A stretch of DNA of 64,000 nt from Meghimatium bilineatum (taxonomy: Eukaryota; Mollusca; Gastropoda; Stylommatophora; Philomycidae). The notes beneath the pieces were generated by a model. The model was given only the letters and a program-made list of their open reading frames with translations. It did not search any database and was not told the origin of the DNA. How positions within the stretch are numbered: the stretch's first letter is position 1; the number at the start of each line of letters is the position of its first letter. The DNA lies in assembly GCA_034231615.1 (NCBI GenBank), contig CM067316.1:25257791-25321790 (forward strand). The letters run 5' to 3'. Below are positions 39,301 to 45,009 of the stretch, piece by piece. Position numbers and translations under genes: made by a program.

Positions 39301-40466
39301 CTGTGCCTAAAGGAGAGGTCTACATGCTAGATAAACTGGGGCAAACAGTAGGTTCACTGGAGAACATAAGATAGTTATAACAGTACATAATTTTGTCTTA
39401 TTTTTTAAAAAATATCCAAGATCTGTTGGGGTGTACTTTTTGCTCAGGAGCCCAGGGGAAAGGGTTTTTAAGAACCAGTTGGTCAGAGCTCACCATATAT
39501 CAATAATTTTAAAATGTGTTTGTCAGGCAAGTGCACAACATGTCCAGCCCATCTAAGTTGAGCTATCTTTAGTATTATACAAATGCTTTAGGTATTGGCT
39601 CTAGTGAGGACTTCAGTATCAGGTACTTTATCTTGCAACTTTATCCTAAGATAAGATATGCTATCAACAACAGGTGTTGTAATCACAATTTTTGTTCATT
39701 TCTTTGTGTATGTTTGTATTGCATTATCTTAATAGAGAAAAAGGCCCATTTGATCAAAAAGTTGTCTGTATTTATATGCATTTATTACATTTTACTTCAG
39801 CTTGTTTGTTCCTTTTTTGGGGGGACTATTCTTTTATCTTTTTTGGGCTAGTTTCACAATCTCACAGTAGTCTCCTTCACATGTATAGTATTTGTTATCT
39901 TTCATTAAAATATTTAACACTTGCACATACATACTGTATTTTAATATATATGACAATTAAATGTTCACCAATATTACAATATAATAATATAAATATATAT
40001 TATAGGCATACTAAAAGGAGGTGTGTCCAATACTTAGATACTTCCGGAATTAAGAATACAAATGATACAACTATGATATAAGCTTACTTAACAGTTAAAT
40101 AGTATATATTTATTGACAATAAAATACAGAGTTTATGCAGCTAACTTGTATCTGATATACGTATTGCATCTATAACACGGCCTTTACTACGTACCCCTTG
40201 TTCAACATACCGATTATAATAGCAACAGATATATGCCGAATGGAACCATTGAATTTATTTTTGAACGAAATGGATACTATATAGTATATTATTATTAACT
40301 ATTTTACTATTAGTTCATTCCGGATCATTCATCAGTAGACTAATCTGCCGCAATATTTTGTGTTAAAAATTTAAATGAAAGGTCCCTACTGTGTCTGAAT
40401 GTGCAGATGTTTTACATATTTCGTATTTGACAGACTTACCCAAAAATTCTCCGCGAATGTTGTCAT
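9187..40466 (-). CDS. FCHO2: FCHO1/2-like F-BAR protein, 5' part (11 coding exons)
   Basis: This is the gene-level entry; exons are listed separately. The joined exons give 301 codons plus one base, starting MTTFAENFW and running through [45 protein letters not shown] and GTGREKPG. These blocks match the F-BAR domain of FCHO1/FCHO2 in order and spacing. FCHO proteins bind PI(4,5)P2 membranes as curved dimers and nucleate clathrin-coated pits by recruiting Eps15, intersectin and AP2. All exon phases agree and all introns are GT-AG. The window contains the F-BAR domain (about residues 1-263) and the first acidic/proline-containing linker exon; the AP2-activator linker and mu-homology domain are not here. 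Whether the orthologue is best called FCHO1 or FCHO2 cannot be decided, because invertebrates usually have one gene. Introns are packed with transposons. Confidence 0.9.
9318..9413. repeat. E3-like repeat copy, fragment 1 of 3
   Basis: Matches E3 at about 8390-8470 (ACTGATCACTATTTGTTATC, GTTAGATGACTCTACTAGCC, GACTCAGGTGGAGGG). It is cut by the LINE at 9414 and continues at 13649. Confidence 0.82.
9414..13639 (+). mobile_element. I/Nimb-like LINE with AP endonuclease and RNase H
   Basis: Non-LTR retrotransposon flanked by a 10-bp duplication AGGTGGAGGG. After a GC-richer 5' leader, the endonuclease begins at 9794 with [11 protein letters not shown], the conserved start of LINE AP endonucleases. 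Reverse transcriptase is mostly deleted; its C-terminal part survives in broken frames at about 11040-11400 ([14 protein letters not shown]). A first RNase H reads [20 protein letters not shown] at about 11730 and a second [20 protein letters not shown] at about 12535, followed by [20 protein letters not shown] and a [17 protein letters not shown] zinc-knuckle-like end. A third, decayed 3' segment lies at 13300-13560. The tail is AAGAAGAATAAGAAGAAG. Stops throughout: dead copy. Confidence 0.85.
12481..13276 (+). pseudogene. LINE RNase H domain (second copy)
   Basis: The best preserved coding part of the LINE above, in two overlapping frames (12289-12768 and 12743-13282). The first catalytic Asp is Glu (YTEGS), while the glutamate (SAEVQA), the later Asp (FLTDAV) and the NEEADRLA Asp remain. 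The C-terminus has CICG, H and C residues spaced like a degenerate zinc knuckle. A one-base frameshift separates the halves. Confidence 0.8.
13649..13752. repeat. E3-like repeat copy, fragment 2 of 3
   Basis: Matches E3 at about 8470-8570 (CATCATATCCAAAAAACCAA, ATACTTCTGACAAATCTTAC). It sits between the two LINE insertions. Confidence 0.85.
13753..16676 (+). mobile_element. RTE-like LINE, interrupted by TTAA element E4
   Basis: Reverse transcriptase remnants with [20 protein letters not shown] (about 14450), [17 protein letters not shown] (about 14690, broken frame), [20 protein letters not shown] after the E4 insertion (about 15890, the YADD-box region with a changed motif), then a long open frame at 16159-16665 ending with [20 protein letters not shown]. 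The 3' end is a (GAT)n run, typical of RTE-clade LINEs. Flanked by ATTGGATGTGTT and ATTGGAAGTGTT (one mismatch), a likely target duplication. Truncated at the 5' end, with stops. Confidence 0.82.
14906..15811. mobile_element. TTAA element E4 inserted in RTE reverse transcriptase
   Basis: 906 bp between TTAA at 14902-14905 and 15812-15815. Ends CCTTTAGGGCCC and GAGTCGTAAAGG as in E2. Removing it and one TTAA restores continuity of the LINE coding sequence. It carries about 100 bp (15490-15590) absent from E2 and an 85-codon minus-strand open frame (15521-15778) homologous to the one in E2. Confidence 0.92.
16689..16760. repeat. E3-like repeat copy, fragment 3 of 3
   Basis: Matches E3 at about 8575-8640 (ATAGAGTTGAATTTCCATGT, TTACCTAGTATTTTTCTTC). 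It resumes exactly where the RTE insertion ends. Confidence 0.85.
17000..17910 (+). mobile_element. LINE 3' coding remnant, split by a Penelope-like insertion
   Basis: C-terminal part of a LINE reverse transcriptase: a broken-frame block [21 protein letters not shown] (RMKDGR-PK-LFYGEL-GKRS type), then LRYKDVY before the insertion at 17298 and [25 protein letters not shown] after 17695. The same family appears at 33560-33970. Confidence 0.65.
17298..17694 (+). mobile_element. Inverted-repeat insertion, possible Penelope-like element
   Basis: 397-bp insertion flanked by a 13-bp duplication TATAAAGATGTAT (17285-17297, 17695-17707). Inside, about 50-bp inverted repeats face each other (AGACTTACGTAAAACACAGG near 17350 and its complement near 17670). 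The middle has TTGATAAAGACC, TTTT, GGGTGAAACGTTGCA, similar to the hammerhead-like GAAAC motif of Penelope-like terminal repeats. No protein is left. It could instead be another TIR element. Confidence 0.55.
18119..18279 (-). mobile_element. SINE subfamily A, full length
   Basis: 161 bp with 13-bp target duplications ACTGACATTGCTT at 18106-18118 and 18280-18292. In sense it begins CCGCCGAAGACGGATGTG and ends GAACGCTGAAGAAGAAG. No clear tRNA A/B boxes seen. Confidence 0.92.
18421..18517 (-). CDS. FCHO2: FCHO exon 10 (end of F-BAR)
   Basis: 97 nt: [20 protein letters not shown] then [12 protein letters not shown] plus one base. FCHO proteins have VHEEF, then MANTTVESLIQKF, then KGTGKERPG at this point, so the match is specific. 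Acceptor ATTAG, donor GTAAGA. Confidence 0.9.
19279..19377 (-). CDS. FCHO2: FCHO exon 9
   Basis: 99 nt, 33 codons: [20 protein letters not shown] then [13 protein letters not shown]. It matches the FCHO segment KFQDIEETHLIHIKEII ending IGQ. Acceptor CCACAG, donor GTATTT. Phase 0 both sides. Confidence 0.9.
19650..19735 (-). repeat. Dispersed repeat shared with 36190-36270
   Basis: ATGCCATCTACTAA, GGTTTGTCTAGTG and TTGGTGAGACCCACAGA blocks occur here on the minus strand and at 36190-36270 on the plus strand. Family unknown. Confidence 0.7.
20030..20296 (+). mobile_element. LINE 3' end, (AACC)n tail family
   Basis: Ends CAAAGGGCATTAGCCTGGAC, CAGCAACCAACCAACC. The same 3' terminus recurs at 49485 (minus), 59935 (plus) and 62028 (minus). 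The part before it (ATATATCACACAATGG) also matches 49540-49600. Confidence 0.75.
20417..20903 (-). other. Unassigned minus-strand open frames
   Basis: Two adjacent minus-strand open frames (20697-20903 and 20417-20656). They do not match FCHO and have no splice-consistent place in it. The context of LINE ends suggests repeat remnants. Function unknown. Confidence 0.25.
21039..21118 (-). CDS. FCHO2: FCHO exon 8
   Basis: 80 nt. With the preceding base it gives [18 protein letters not shown] then EGKMKVSCL, matching the FCHO helix YKLYVEKYALAKADFEQKM. Acceptor ATTTAG, donor GTGAGT. Confidence 0.88.
21418..21565 (-). mobile_element. SINE subfamily B, diverged
   Basis: TTTTCAAACTCCTGCAAATT, CTGGAGAACAGAATGCACTG and CATGGTTTACAACTTAGCTG match the minus strand of the 58728-59004 copy. 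Confidence 0.78.
21748..21772 (-). CDS. FCHO2: FCHO exon 7 (25-nt microexon)
   Basis: Encodes AEVKYKKA plus one base, between acceptor TCACCAG and donor GTAAGTA. Required to keep frame between exons 6 and 8 and to match the FCHO AAVKSKKAT segment. At 25 nt it is a microexon. Confidence 0.85.
21901..22890 (-). mobile_element. LINE C-terminus: RNase H plus CPVC motif
   Basis: Three overlapping minus-strand frames encode [20 protein letters not shown], then RNase H with [64 protein letters not shown], and the C-terminal REHF-like/[11 protein letters not shown] segment ending [15 protein letters not shown]. All four RNase H acidic positions (D, E, D, D) are visible. Two or three frameshifts make it a pseudogene. 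It ends in a (CTAA)n tail at 21901-21920. It lies between FCHO exons 6 and 7. Confidence 0.85.
23192..23272 (-). CDS. FCHO2: FCHO exon 6
   Basis: 81 nt, 27 codons: [20 protein letters not shown] then SVKDIEK. It aligns with the coiled region KENYNAKCVEQERLKKEG of FCHO. Phase 0 at both ends. The acceptor is weak: the upstream sequence is purine-rich (a run of A before TCAG) and a 35-bp tandem array begins 48 bp upstream of the exon on the minus strand. Confidence 0.9.
23321..23819. repeat. 35-bp minisatellite, 14 copies
   Basis: Fourteen essentially identical 35-bp units (AATGTGAAATAGAGTTGTGC then ACACTGTGATTTGCA) plus a partial unit. Near-perfect identity implies recent expansion. The minus strand is open in all three frames across the array because 35 is not a multiple of 3 and no unit frame has a stop. 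It lies in FCHO intron 5, starting 48 bp from the exon 6 acceptor. Confidence 0.97.
24040..24280 (-). mobile_element. SINE subfamily B, diverged
   Basis: CTGCAGATTAGAAGGATGTA, TATATGGGATGGGACAGCCA, CTCCTTAGTTGCCTCTTATG and CACTTTCGGACC match the minus strand of the full-length B copy. Confidence 0.85.
24447..24518 (-). CDS. FCHO2: FCHO exon 5
   Basis: 72 nt, 24 codons: [20 protein letters not shown] then ALHK. Acceptor TTTCAAG and donor GTAAGT. It matches the FCHO segment GTLEAVQAIQSITQAL. Phase 0 at both ends, so this exon could be skipped without frameshift. Confidence 0.9.
24587..24744 (-). mobile_element. SINE subfamily A
   Basis: GTTCTCAAACTCCCACCAGC, AATGGTCCTACAAGATTTCC and ACACATCCGACTTCAGC; diverged copy about 70 bp upstream (minus sense) of FCHO exon 5. 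Confidence 0.85.
24968..25250 (-). mobile_element. LINE C-terminus, CPVC family
   Basis: [40 protein letters not shown] and [13 protein letters not shown], same family as 21901-22890 and 45010-45520. 25250-25400 contains further decayed RNase H (VPGHVD-like). Confidence 0.78.
25420..26231 (-). mobile_element. piggyBac-type TTAA element E9
   Basis: Starts after TTAA 25416-25419 with CTTTTACAATGCC and resembles the start of E3. Minus-strand ATG at 25878 opens [13 protein letters not shown], a diverged version of the piggyBac N-terminus. The right end abuts the TTAA at 26232 but its terminus is poorly conserved. Confidence 0.6.
26236..27088 (+). mobile_element. piggyBac-type TTAA element E5
   Basis: 853 bp, TTAA at 26232-26235 and 27089-27092, ends CCTTTAGCATATCC and GACTTGCTAAAAG. 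The ATG at 26537 opens 49 codons ([20 protein letters not shown] and on to a stop at about 26686), the longest surviving N-terminal piece among these elements. Confidence 0.8.
27241..28125 (+). mobile_element. piggyBac-type TTAA element E6
   Basis: Starts CCTTCATCACGCC after TTAA 27237-27240 and ends near GGCTTGCTAAAGA (last bases diverged). The left 180 bp is GC-richer, with AAAATGGCGTC and CCAAT/ATTGG motifs. The right part matches E1/E5 ends (CACCATCAATAACGCAAATT). Confidence 0.65.
28398..28539 (-). CDS. FCHO2: FCHO exon 4
   Basis: 142 nt encoding [20 protein letters not shown] through [11 protein letters not shown]. It matches the FCHO region GTFAPVWDVFKTSTEKLA. Acceptor TTTTAG, donor GTGCTT (weaker than the others). 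It ends in phase 0. Confidence 0.9.
28840..29440 (+). mobile_element. DNA transposon remnant with HTH
   Basis: GGGGGCAAAACGG near 28850 and GGGGCAAAATTG near 29190 look like related transposon-end repeats. At 29303 the frame [20 protein letters not shown] then [15 protein letters not shown] resembles a Tc1/mariner-type helix-turn-helix. Weak assignment. Confidence 0.45.
29560..31560. other. No gene recognised
   Basis: Mostly unassigned sequence in FCHO intron 3. TACCGTTAAATTCCGTGTAT at about 29569 looks like a DNA-transposon end but no partner was found. Confidence 0.35.
31560..31745 (+). pseudogene. pogo/Tigger-like DDE transposase fragment
   Basis: [13 protein letters not shown] and, after a frameshift, [20 protein letters not shown] then [11 protein letters not shown] match the SAERG-VT-I-A-G-Y-PP-FIF segment of Tigger/jerky transposases. 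It ends about 50 bp before the donor side of FCHO exon 3. Confidence 0.65.
31794..31868 (-). CDS. FCHO2: FCHO exon 3
   Basis: 75 nt encoding [18 protein letters not shown] and ASTPQV, with acceptor TTGCAG and donor GTAAGA. It aligns with the FCHO segment ATIEEAYARSMTKLAKSA, a helix of the F-BAR dimer core. Phase 2 in, phase 2 out (GG then G gives Gly). Confidence 0.9.
32100..33038. repeat. Dispersed repeat split by E7
   Basis: 32100-32272 plus 32988-33038 match the uninterrupted sequence at 55395-55645 (CTTTCCTAAAAGAAGGG, ACCAACCCGGTATTTATTA, TGTGCTTTTTAA, then CCAGGTAGTCCTTTCC, AAGATCA). Family unknown. Confidence 0.75.
32273..32983. mobile_element. piggyBac-type TTAA element E7
   Basis: 711 bp between TTAA 32269-32272 and 32984-32987, ends CCTTTAGCACCTGCC and GGGTGCTAAAGG. 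Internal sequence partly matches E6 (CTTTATTTATATGTGCAAAT, TCACACACACACAAAC). Confidence 0.88.
33039..33384. mobile_element. TTAA element right-end fragment E8
   Basis: Sequence like the right halves of E5 and E6, ending CCAGCTTGCTAAAAG before TTAA 33385-33388; the left end is missing. Confidence 0.6.
33560..33970 (+). mobile_element. LINE C-terminus with degenerate zinc finger
   Basis: Broken frames read [58 protein letters not shown], then [16 protein letters not shown]. This is the RT-tail plus C2H2 finger arrangement found at the C-terminus of some animal LINEs, with the finger's first Cys and its histidines lost. Confidence 0.65.
34000..34560 (-). mobile_element. RTE-like LINE 3' end
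   Basis: Minus strand: [28 protein letters not shown], then [20 protein letters not shown]. These are the thumb and C-terminal motifs of RTE-like RT, ending 52 bp from FCHO exon 2. Confidence 0.75.
34612..34703 (-). CDS. FCHO2: FCHO exon 2
   Basis: Encodes [18 protein letters not shown] and [12 protein letters not shown] plus two bases. Acceptor TTTCAG, donor GTTTGT. The NHNMKHG block with STKEL is a hallmark of FCHO F-BAR helix 1. It joins exon 3 in phase 2 to make a serine codon. Confidence 0.92.
35278..35762. repeat. Pair of about 115-bp direct repeats
   Basis: 35278-35397 and 35650-35762 share ACACAGAGAAATAATAAATG, GCTAACACTGCTTATCTGC and CCGTATTGTAC, with a 250-bp spacer. It could be a short LTR-like or tandem-duplicated repeat; no coding support. 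Confidence 0.6.
36190..36270 (+). repeat. Dispersed repeat shared with 19650-19735
   Basis: GGCATGCCATCTACTAAGAT and GTGAGACCCACAGACGCA match the minus strand near 19700. Confidence 0.7.
36406..36566 (+). mobile_element. SINE subfamily A, full length
   Basis: 161 bp with 11-bp duplications GGATCCCTAAA at 36395-36405 and 36567-36577. Starts CCTGCAGAAGACGGATGTG and ends GATGAAGAAGAA. In FCHO intron 1. Confidence 0.92.
37095..37300 (+). mobile_element. RTE-like LINE 3' end
   Basis: [20 protein letters not shown] then SLTTWQ and [15 protein letters not shown] followed by a (GAT)n tail; extreme 3' terminus only. Confidence 0.82.
37301..38179. other. No gene seen
   Basis: AT-rich FCHO intron 1 sequence without recognised features. 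Confidence 0.45.
38180..38770 (-). mobile_element. I/Nimb-like LINE 3' end
   Basis: Second copy of the 9414-13639 family: minus strand [59 protein letters not shown] and a 3' end matching 13560-13639 (TGAATGAAAGAAGAAG). Confidence 0.85.
38771..40439. other. No gene seen
   Basis: Start of FCHO intron 1 (in gene order). Open frames here are short and unsupported. Confidence 0.45.
40440..40466 (-). CDS. FCHO2: FCHO exon 1 (start codon)
   Basis: Nine codons, MTTFAENFW, followed by a consensus donor GTAAGT. Vertebrate FCHO proteins begin with a similar short segment ending ENFW before a phase-0 intron, which is why this ATG was chosen. The 5'UTR must lie at higher coordinates. The exon is too short to be found by ORF length and was located by searching for the expected ENFW-GT junction. 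Confidence 0.85.
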
Positions 40467-40620
40467 TTTGGGGCTCAAAGTTACCTATTAGACTGTTACC
40501 GTTCACTGAGAGAATCCATGAAGATTTTCAGGTGGCGTTTATTTTGACTTACGGCGCATGTCAATGGGGAAGTAATCAAGGAAACTTCCTCATCATGGAA
40601 AAGGGCTAAGATTCTTAATT
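40467..40620 (-). promoter_or_regulatory. Probable FCHO 5'UTR/proximal promoter
   Basis: The sequence immediately upstream of the FCHO start codon is less AT-rich than its surroundings and is not recognisably repetitive. It contains two opposed ETS-like GGAAGT cores (about 40568-40573 and 40583-40588). A non-coding first exon further upstream is equally possible. Inference only. Confidence 0.25.
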
Positions 40621-40624
40621 ATAT

Positions 40625-40850
40625 ATATCACGTTTCACTAGCTTTCCGTGTGGTTAGGACGCCGTTGCCAAACTCTTGAGGTCCCGGGTTCATTCCACTG
40701 TTAGAACAGGATTTATTTATTTCGGAGGTACACTCCTTCCTGTACATGTCCTTGCGTCTGCATGGCAAAGCGGCCTTTAATTCCACAGCCCATAGAAAGG
40801 ATCCCTGCACTTCTTCACATGAGAACATGCAGTAACAAAAGTTTAGTTAC
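40625..40850 (+). mobile_element. tRNA-derived SINE
   Basis: Head reads TTCCGTGTGGTTAGGACGCC then GAGGTCCCGGGTTCATTCC, close to tRNA A-box (TGGTTAGGA) and B-box (GGTTCATTCC) promoter elements with tRNA-like spacing, followed by an unrelated body. A decayed tRNA gene is the alternative. It lies about 160 bp upstream of the FCHO start codon, antisense to FCHO. Confidence 0.65.
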
Positions 40851-41359
40851 TAGCTTTTCCCTCAAACATGTATACTTTATGTTGTGCATCATGTCCAGTA
40901 TTTATACACAAAACACATCCTTTAATCTTTGTCGGCATACTAATTAGTGTATAGGCCTATTATAATTGAGAAATGAAATATTACTTCAGACAGATTATAT
41001 GAGTCGATCCGGAATAGGCGTGTCAACTATTACAATAATGTGTCCACTGTGTTTGGATATAATATCTACTCTGAAGATGATTTCTTAAAACGATATAGTT
41101 TTCCTCGAGTAGCTTCATTCAAGAAATACTTTAAAATCTTATTTATGGTCTAATGCCATACACTTACTGATTACTCGCAGGTTTCTTTTTCCTACTAGCT
41201 ACACACTTTATGTTGAAATACTTGACTTCTGACGGAGAATTTGAGCGCGACACCGGATACAACCTTAAACATCGTCTGTCTTGTATTCAAGAGGGCAAAA
41301 TCTTGCAATTTCACACATAAATCATGTCAATTGTATGATGAACCAATCATGTGTATCTA

Positions 41360-41396
41360 TCTATCTATTTATCTATCTATATATACGCTGTGGCCC
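41360..41396. repeat. (CTAT)n microsatellite
   Basis: Tetranucleotide ATCT run with interruptions. Confidence 0.85.
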
Positions 41397-41576
41397 TTGT
41401 TTGCCTTCGACGTCAGTGGTGGAAGAGTCTCTGGAGATGGCCTTCTTGTGCGCTGTGTGTAACCTTGTTCCAGTGGCTTCTTTGATTTTGATGTGTAAAT
41501 GATGTATATTAATTTACTGTAAAACAACTCAAAAATGTATGTTGACAATTAGACTTTTGATCTATATCACATAAAC

Positions 41577-41779
41577 CAGTGTTTCCCGACCTTTTTTCTA
41601 CCATGCCCCACTCAAGTCTTTCTAAAATTCTGATGCCCCACTACGTAACATATACATATTTTTTATATTCAAATACTGAATTATTCCTTAAATGAAGCCT
41701 AATTACAACGCGTTCTAATTGCCCCCCTTAACAGCCAAATCTCCCCTGTGGGTCGTGGGCCCCACGTTGGGAAACACTG
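41577..41779. mobile_element. hAT-type MITE
   Basis: 203 bp with inverted termini CAGTGTTTCCCGACCTT and the complement of ACGTTGGGAAACACTG, typical of hAT elements. No ORF. A clear 8-bp duplication could not be found. Confidence 0.82.
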
Positions 41780-41829
41780 ATCTAGGCAAACTACCAGCTC
41801 GTCTCGTAACAAATATCCCCTCAGAGTAG

Positions 41830-42480
41830 AAGGCTTCTTCATTAGGGATGTTATTAACCCGAAAGTTTAAGTCTCCTGGGTATGAAAGAAAGCTCCGAGA
41901 AACCACCAAACTGCACATAGGAAGTAAGAGCAAGTTGCTCGCAATTCCTGTGAATAGTCACATACATACCCACGAATTGTTATTATTTTTAACAACTGCC
42001 ATACCAGTTTACTTTGCTGGATAATATTGTCTACATGATATTTATTGGACGGGCTCAAACGTTACTCCTAGATATTTAATACTGTCACTCACCTCGATAG
42101 TCTGCTCATTGAAGTTCACACTAGGAAGTACTTGTCCTCATGATGTTGATGTTCAAGAAACACTATATAATGCATACCTTACTGGGATTCCGAGTCATCA
42201 CACCTTTGAGAAATTGCACCCAATATTTCGTACTCGTATATATCATTTACCATTTCCTATCTATATTTTTTGAATATATATGTGAGGGTGTTATCTGCAA
42301 AATTTTAGTGCGTCCTGGCCTTGCCGTTTGATCACTGTCCATTTTCGCAGTATAAATATTAAACAATACCTGTGACATTGAGGATCCCCGAGGTAGCGCA
42401 GGGCATATCATAAGTTTCGATGTTCGGGCGAAGAGCGACTTTCTGTCTTCCAATGCAGCTGCTACACAGTTTTCTAAGCA
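41830..42480 (-). pseudogene. LINE reverse transcriptase fragment (I/Jockey-like)
   Basis: Minus strand: ALPRGSSMSQVLFNIYTAKM (the G-PQGS-L-P-LFN-Y box, diverged) then, after stops, VNFNEQTIEVSDSIKYLGVT and FEPVQ. The catalytic YADD box is not preserved. Confidence 0.75.
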
Positions 42481-42659
42481 AACTCAACATTGCTATAAGC
42501 CTCCTTCATGACGATAACTTTAACTGTTTCCATATTGGAATCCCTCATATAGGCTACATCATAAACAAATGTAGCCGGCTTTTTTAACATATCCTTCATT
42601 GGTCTGTGGCTTCCTACTGTATCATTCATGCTCTTATCAATGTCTTCATGACAATCGAT

Positions 42660-43565
42660 ATTTGTCATGTGACGTATTCTCTCCAGAACGTCGTTCCAAT
42701 GAACTCCCTGAACCCTTCTCTGTCTTGGACTATGAGACTTGCATTTTCCAACGACGTATTCATGTTATCTTTAATGTCGTCAGTCCATCGTCTTCTTGGT
42801 CTGCCCCTTCTCTTCCACCCAGGCGCTCTGCCCTCCATTATTTGTCTTTCTAAACAGTTGTGTCTCTTTATATGATCAAACAGGTGTAGTTTAATTTTTT
42901 GCTATTGTGTTTAGTAACCAACACTGGCATCGTCAATGTGTTTATAATATCTGAGTTTCTCTTTATTTTTTTTCCTTTCGTGATATTCTAAACATTTTTC
43001 TGTAGCATTTCACCCCAAGGCGTTGATCCTCTTTGCCGCTGTTTTATTTAGGGTCTATGTTTCACAGCCGTATGTTGCAACGGAAAATAAACGTTCTTAG
43101 CATTAGCAGTTTCGTTTCTATGTTGTTGTTGTTTCGTATGTTGTTCAAAAGTTTTTTGTTTTTTTAAATAGGCTTTTGCCAATCACTTCCTTATCTCTGC
43201 CATGCAGTCTCCTGCACTGTTGATGTTTGCCCCTAAGCATTAAAATTTATCCACACTATATTTCGGTATTGTCTATTCTGATTTTTGGTTGTTGTGTTGT
43301 TATATCTGTTGACATATTTTTTTTTAATTTAATTTTTTTTTTGCGTGTTTAAATATAAGTTTTGTGATTCGCTATATTTCTTTGTGTTCTTGATTAGTTA
43401 TTCCAATCCCTTTATATCGTTTGAAAGAAGCGCAGCGTAGTTCAGGGATTTTGAAGCCACCGATGTTTAAAGCGTGGAAGTCAGCGCTGAGTATGTTTTC
43501 TCTCACATTCCTAATTATATTTTCTGCGTAGACGTTAAACAGGTATGGGGAGAGTGTGCATCATT
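42660..43565 (-). pseudogene. RTE-like LINE, RT C-terminal half
   Basis: Minus strand begins LSPYLFNVYAENIIRNVREN (about 43560) and ends RRRWTDDIKDNMNTSLEIAS, IVQDREGFRELIGTTF (about 42700), the standard RTE C-terminus. Stops and frameshifts throughout. Confidence 0.82.
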
Positions 43566-44156
43566 ACCTTACTCCACTCTATATCTCAAACCACTCTGAG
43601 AGATCGCCCTCTAACTTCACTACAAACTTTTGATCTTGGTAAAACTCTTCTATTAGACGAATCCGATGTCTTGGGAAACATGGAATCAGAATACAGAGCC
43701 AAGGGCAGACTTAGGAAAAGATTGATAGACAACATTGATATACCTCAACCCGAGCAACACACCTGGCTCTGGAACACAGACTATATCTTCACAAACCCCT
43801 ACGCTCAACGGCAAGTATAGAAGCTATGACAACACCACTACATGGGGACAGATAATAAACCTGCCTTTTGCAAGGATCTGAGATCGGGGCCTTAGATACG
43901 TCAGCAAGGAGGGGGTTTTTTTTAAAGGGTCATTAGCACGTATTCGTGCGCAATTCTCTTTTTGATGAAAAAAATCATGACAGGAGGAATGTTACCTACA
44001 TTCCTAGTACTAAACTTCATATTCTAAGTCGAATAAAAAAAAATTGGGGAGGGGGGTTGAGAAGGAAGTTATGTAACCATTCTTGGAAAACATTTGCTTG
44101 CTGTATACTTTTGAAACTTTTTGTGAATATTTGGGCCATTGTTGCGACTTTGTGTT

Positions 44157-44427
44157 GTCGGGCCTGAGTGAAAGGGGAGCAATGAATAGCATCATTGTCT
44201 ATCTTTCACGCATGCCTTAAGAAGTCACTACTTGGGTTTTTTAAAAGGAGATGGCTATCCCATCCCATATAGTCAACGTGGCCCAGAAGTCATCTGAAGT
44301 TGGATGTGTCCGGCAACAATGTGCAGATATCACAGCTAAGCTGTAAACCATGAAACAGCGCATTCGGTTATCCGAGTACATCCTGCTAATATGCTGGAGT
44401 ATGAAAACGAACATAGGAGAAGAAATA
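44157..44427 (+). mobile_element. SINE subfamily B, diverged
   Basis: GTGAAAGGGGAGCAATGAAT, CTATCCCATCCCATATAG, AAGTTGGATGTGTCCGGC, and AAACGAACATAGGAGAAG. Confidence 0.85.
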
Positions 44428-45009
44428 CCACTTGTTGGATTCCATACGACCCTAGTGCAGTGTTTTTGCCGAAAACCAACACACTTTTTACGTGATCATG
44501 TGTAATGAGATTTTCACAACTAGCACTCCTGATTTAGGCCTACATCCTTAGAAGATATCCCTGATTCTTTGTCCTCGCTTCTGTGTACAATGTATCCGTT
44601 TGTGTCATATAGGTTATCTATCAAGGAGACATTTATGTCCTTCCTCCTCCGTTCTCAACGTCGCCCTTGAAGGATCCTACAAATCTGACTTTGTCTGCTT
44701 ACTTTTCTTCCTATTCCTCCGTTTATGAAATTGCCAGAAGTTATGCAATTTGTTATCACTCTCTTACATGACAGACCCATGTGAATGCTTTCCGTGTGTA
44801 TTGCTTAGATTCAAGATTCATATCTTTGAATTTATTGCTGCCACTCTTATGCTATTTTTCCATTTAAAATCCGTAACAATTTCCAGCTTCTTCTCCGTCC
44901 CCCCCTCCCCTCCCCCTTTCCACGACGTGGTTGCTTTTTCCTTCTATACTCATGCTTCATATGATGTGGTAGTTCACTGTAATCGCATAAATGTAACATA
45001 TCTAGTTTG

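Noticed and set aside
38771..39380. Plus-strand 93-codon ORF starting [12 protein letters not shown] as a gene
   Set aside because: No homology recognised, AT-rich codon use as in the surrounding intron, and no splice or promoter evidence.
40625..40700. Functional tRNA gene
   Set aside because: A and B boxes are present but I could not form a convincing acceptor stem and anticodon arm; a SINE head fits better.
41577..41779. 8-bp target duplication for the hAT MITE
   Set aside because: Flanks (ACATAAAC and ATCTAGGC) do not match; the element call rests on termini only.
42599..42875. Plus-strand 84/89-codon overlapping ORFs
   Set aside because: Shadows of the RTE reverse transcriptase C-terminus on the minus strand (RRRWTDDIK).
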